A stretch of DNA of 8,288 nucleotides from Bryobacterales bacterium (GTDB lineage Bacteria; Acidobacteriota; Terriglobia; Bryobacterales; Bryobacteraceae): contig PKYZ01000708.1 of the NCBI GenBank assembly GCA_003132865.1, positions 1 to 8,288 of the forward strand, read 5' to 3'. The translations under genes were made by a program, and so were the position numbers. Shown piece after piece: positions 6,178 to 8,288 of the stretch (within the stretch, counting starts at the first letter, position 1; each line of letters begins with the position of its first letter). The notes beneath the pieces were generated by a model. It was given only the letters and a program-made list of their open reading frames with translations. It did no database searches and had not been told where the DNA came from.

Positions 6178-7430
6178 GCGGTCTCCAGCTTTAGGGTAAA
6201 TGTGCTGCCGTGGCCGTAGTCGCTTTCCACTTCGATATCGCCCCCCATCAGGCGCGCCAGCTTCCGGCTGATGGCCAGTCCCAAGCCCGTACCCAGGTGC
6301 TGGTAAGGGGTCGGCAATTGTTGAAACTCCTGGAAGAGCAACGGCACCTGGTCGGGCCGCAAGCCGATGCCGGTGTCCGATACGGCGATGCGCGCGCGAT
6401 GCGGAATGGCTGCATCGCGGAAGCCGCTCACCTCAATGTGGCCGTGTGCGGTGAACTTGATGGCGTTCGAAACCAGGTTGACCAGGATTTGTTTGGAGCG
6501 CTGCCGGTCGCAGCGCACCATCAGCGGTTCGTGCGGCTCCCGGATGTCTAGTTCCAGGCGCTTGGCGCGCGCCAGCGGCGCCATCATGTCGGTCACCTCG
6601 CTGATGACCTCGGTGGCATCCACCGGCTCGATGAGGCACTCGATCTGGCCGGCCTCGATGCGCGCCACGTCCAGCGCGTCGTTCAGCACCGACATGATGT
6701 GCTGGGCGCTCGCCGAAATCATGTGGACTTCGCGCATCTGCTCGGCGTTGAGCGATCCGGGAATCTGCTCTCGCAGCAGATCGGCGAAGCCCACGATGGC
6801 CGTCATGGGCGAGCGCAGTTCGTGACTCATGGTCGCCAGGAAGCGGCTCTTGTGCTCGCTGGCGGCCAGCGCGGCCGCATGCTGCTGTTTGAGCCGGTCG
6901 TACAAGCGGGCGCGTTCGATGGCGAGGGAAACCTGCTGCGCCACCACCTGCAGCAGGCGGACTTCATGCGCCCGGAAGCGGTGCGGCTCGGCCAGGTACT
7001 GATTCAGGGTGCCGGCGGGCTCGCCCCCTACCAGCAGCGGCATGCAGATGAGCGCGCGCACGCCCTCGCCCAGGCTGATGTGTTTCCAGCTTGCGCACAG
7101 CGGATGGCGGGTGATGTCCGCCACCCAATAGGGCTTCCCGGTCGAAACCGCGCGGCCCGATGGCGACGACGCGTCCGCCGGCAGCAGCCCGATCTCGCGG
7201 AATCTTTCGCCGTAATCGGCGGACAAACCGTAGACCGCGGCGAACTCCAGCCGGGTCTTGTCGGCGGAGAGCAGCGTGGTGGAGCCGAACGGCGCGCCCA
7301 TGCCGCGGCTGGCCCTCTCGAGCGCTACATCTAGCACCTGGCTTAGCTCCAGCGGCGACAGCATGGCCGAAGCGATATCGGCCACCACCGTCAGTTCCTC
7401 GATGCGCTGTCGCAGGTTCCTGGCTGCCAT
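6174..7430 (-). CDS. Soluble hybrid-free histidine kinase (GAF-HisKA-HATPase)
   Basis: The 418-residue protein begins at ATG 7430-7428, with GAGGG just upstream. A short helix (residues 1-25) leads into a GAF domain (about 26-172), which would sense a small ligand or redox state; the ligand cannot be read from the sequence. A coiled linker (173-195) precedes the HisKA domain, with the phosphoacceptor H203 in [14 protein letters not shown]. The catalytic domain has N box [10 protein letters not shown] (N322), G1 DTGIGL (352-357), F box FQEFQQL and G2 GTGLGLAIS (380-388), so it looks fully active. There are no membrane segments, so it should act in the cytoplasm. It is the first gene of a two-gene operon and overlaps the receiver-ATPase gene by 4 bases. 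Upstream lies an array of palindromes and no obvious strong promoter. Confidence 0.95.
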   Translation of the reverse strand: MAARNLRQRIEELTVVADIASAMLSPLELSQVLDVALERASRGMGAPFGSTTLLSADKTRLEFAAVYGLSADYGERFREIGLLPADASSPSGRAVSTGKPYWVADITRHPLCASWKHISLGEGVRALICMPLLVGGEPAGTLNQYLAEPHRFRAHEVRLLQVVAQQVSLAIERARLYDRLKQQHAAALAASEHKSRFLATMSHELRSPMTAIVGFADLLREQIPGSLNAEQMREVHMISASAQHIMSVLNDALDVARIEAGQIECLIEPVDATEVISEVTDMMAPLARAKRLELDIREPHEPLMVRCDRQRSKQILVNLVSNAIKFTAHGHIEVSGFRDAAIPHRARIAVSDTGIGLRPDQVPLLFQEFQQLPTPYQHLGTGLGLAISRKLARLMGGDIEVESDYGHGSTFTLKLETA

Positions 7431-7470
7431 AGCCCTCAGCGTGTGTGTTTCCAGTCTAGCGCGTTGTGGG

Positions 7471-7531
7471 GCAGACCTCCAGGTCTGCGCCGGTCCTCCA
7501 GGACCCGCTTGGACAGGCCTCCTGGCCGGTC
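7471..7531. repeat. Tandem array of three palindromes with a shared CCTCC core
   Basis: Three dyads follow one another. GCAGACCTCCAGGTCTGC (7471-7488) has 8-bp arms. GGTCCTCCAGGACC (7492-7505) has 6-bp arms. The third (7512-7531) pairs GAC with GTC and GGCC with GGCC around TCCT, with one mismatch. Each is centred on CC within CCTCC, while the arms differ yet stay complementary. They lie 41-101 bases upstream of the kinase start. Confidence 0.6.
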
Positions 7532-7540
7532 GCCGCGGGG

Positions 7541-7604
7541 TTCGGCGCGAAGCGCCCGAAACACAACCCCGACCCCCGGCCCCCGGTCCCGGCGCGCAAA
7601 GCGC
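7541..7604. repeat. GC-rich hairpins
   Basis: GGCGC-GAA-GCGCC (7544-7556), flanked by TTC and GAA, makes a strong stem with a 3-base loop and one bulge. It is followed by a C/G-rich stretch with GACC/GGTC and then GCGC-AAA-GCGC (7594-7604). No T-run follows on either strand, so terminator function is doubtful. Confidence 0.4.
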
Positions 7605-7653
7605 TCCCTCTTCACGGGTTGATCTTGTAATACCCCTGATAAACGCTACGACT

Positions 7654-7724
7654 CAATCGGAAGTGCCCCGGCGCACGCGGTGGCGCTGTGCACTTGAGTA
7701 TCCGGGCCGGGGCACTTCCGATTG
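7654..7724. repeat. 19-bp perfect inverted repeat around a 33-base loop
   Basis: CAATCGGAAGTGCCCCGGC (7654-7672) is the exact reverse complement of 7706-7724. The 71-bp unit can fold into one long hairpin and lies downstream of the IS91-family transposase, within 10 bases of GCGTTTGAAC (7727-7736). It may be a subterminal structure of the insertion element, or a small mobile or REP-like element of its own. Confidence 0.7.
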
Positions 7725-7992
7725 GGGCGTTTGAACGAAGCCGCTGGCGTTTGCGGCGGGCGCGGGCCGCTATGGGTGTGGAATCGATTTTGCGGCTTTG
7801 GGGACGGCTGGTTTGCGACTGCGATGCGTGCTGAATCGGGAATCCTGCGGCCAGGAGGGCCGGATCAAGATCGCTGGAAGGTTGCATGGTTCGCGTTTTG
7901 CTTCGAATGCGAATGCGAGGTGTCCACGCCTGTCCACACACACGTGGAGCGTGCGTGCCGATGCACGCGGCAACTTCGAGACTGAAAAACCA

Positions 7993-8288
7993 TTACGAAC
8001 TGTCAACGAGATCCTTCCGGTCAACAGACCTCCGGCGGATCTGTTGAGCGGTAAGTTTCTCGATGAGCACCATGGTGCCGCCGCAGCGCGGGCAACGCCA
8101 AGTTGTAGCCGACTTTGTCTCGCTATTTCCATGCGTCTCGGAAGGTTGCTGCGGACTGCCCTGTAGGAACTGCCGACCGAGGGGCAGAAGTTGTTTGCGG
8201 CGCCGGTTCGCCAGGAAGCCAGAAAAGCGAATCCGGACGAACCCGCGTGGTAGGACATGCAGCATGAATCGACGCAGAAACTCGTCGG
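7993..8288 (-). CDS. IS91-family (Y2) transposase, C-terminal part, cut by the right edge
   Basis: The frame is open from base 8288 to TAA 7995-7993, about 97 residues. It begins DEFLRRFMLHVLPRGFVRIR and continues FSGFLANRRRKQLLPLGRQF. This is the strongly conserved C-terminal block of IS91/IS801/ISCR transposases, followed by a zinc-ribbon-like WRCPRCGGTM with one CxxC and then IEKLTAQQI. These enzymes move DNA by rolling-circle replication using paired tyrosines, which lie upstream and out of the window, so activity cannot be judged. The rest of the gene should continue to the right. The element's 3' end (oriIS side in IS91) would be expected at lower coordinates, where the long inverted repeat sits. 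Confidence 0.85.
   Translation of the reverse strand, partial: DEFLRRFMLHVLPRGFVRIRFSGFLANRRRKQLLPLGRQFLQGSPQQPSETHGNSETKSATTWRCPRCGGTMVLIEKLTAQQIRRRSVDRKDLVDSS
7993..8288 (-). mobile_element. IS91-like insertion element, partial
   Basis: The transposase C-terminus marks one end of an IS91-like element. Its exact boundary is not visible: IS91 elements lack classical terminal inverted repeats and make no target duplication. The end could extend left to the hairpin at 7654-7724 or the nearby GAAC. Confidence 0.55.

Larger units (their letters stand above)
7431..7992. other. Gene-free, structure-rich intergenic region
   Basis: About 560 bases between the kinase start and the transposase stop contain no convincing gene; open frames here are arginine- and proline-rich and cross the inverted repeats. 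The stretch holds the palindrome array (7471-7531), GC-rich hairpins (7541-7604), the long inverted repeat (7654-7724) and non-coding sequence likely to be the 3' flank of the IS91-like element. Confidence 0.6.

Noticed and set aside
5287..6219. 310-residue plus-strand frame
   Set aside because: It is antisense to the receiver-ATPase gene; its His/Arg-rich composition is typical of a reversed GC-rich gene.
7471..7531. CRISPR array
   Set aside because: The units are adjoining palindromes with different arms and no spacers; they are not direct repeats.
7541..7610. Rho-independent terminator
   Set aside because: The stems are strong but no T-run follows on either strand.
7612..7941. 109-residue minus-strand frame across the long inverted repeat
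   Set aside because: It is Arg/Ser/Pro-rich, spans the hairpin and has no domain; more likely the non-coding flank of the insertion element.
7770..8258. 162-residue minus-strand frame
   Set aside because: It overlaps the transposase in another frame and shows no family features.

Overview
The window reads as a piece of a high-GC soil bacterium, most likely an acidobacterium of the Solibacter/Bryobacterales type. That is inference: the sequence has no taxonomic marker, but a CRTAC1-like FG-GAP/ASPIC-UnbV protein paired with a TPR protein, a GAF histidine kinase with a receiver-ATPase fusion, and an IS91-type transposase are typical of that group.

Layout. Positions 1-735 (minus strand) carry two genes of unknown function. 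The first (735-233) is interrupted by a one-base frameshift in a T-tract; the second starts 11 bases later and runs off the left edge. Positions 774-1904 (minus) encode a secreted or periplasmic TPR protein, and 1984-3648 (plus) a secreted beta-propeller-like CRTAC1/ASPIC-UnbV protein. These two genes diverge from a short region holding two back-to-back -10 boxes and a 7-bp inverted repeat. Positions 3662-4906 (minus) are a decayed accessory patch: a small coiled-coil gene, a 36-residue ORF, a PIN-domain toxin gene whose N-terminus is out of frame, a degraded copy of part of the ATPase gene found downstream, and a possible beta-barrel tail. Positions 4907-5337 carry no gene, only a candidate promoter and a 15-bp perfect palindrome.

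Positions 5338-7430 (minus) form a clear two-gene signalling operon. A soluble GAF-HisKA-HATPase histidine kinase overlaps by 4 bases (ATGA) a receiver domain fused to an RsbW/SpoIIAB-like ATPase. The simplest model is that the kinase phosphorylates the receiver and this gates the C-terminal ATPase, which may act on an anti-sigma-factor antagonist or a similar partner encoded elsewhere.

Positions 7431-7992 hold no convincing gene but are rich in structure: a tandem set of palindromes sharing a CCTCC core with different arms, GC-rich hairpins, and a 19-bp perfect inverted repeat around a 33-base loop. The right edge (7993-8288, minus) is the C-terminal part of an IS91-family transposase, so the inverted repeat may belong to that element's end.

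No complete new system is evident. The most distinctive items are the compensating palindrome array, the long inverted repeat beside the IS91 gene, the partial duplication of the ATPase gene, and the unrecognised gene pair at the left edge.
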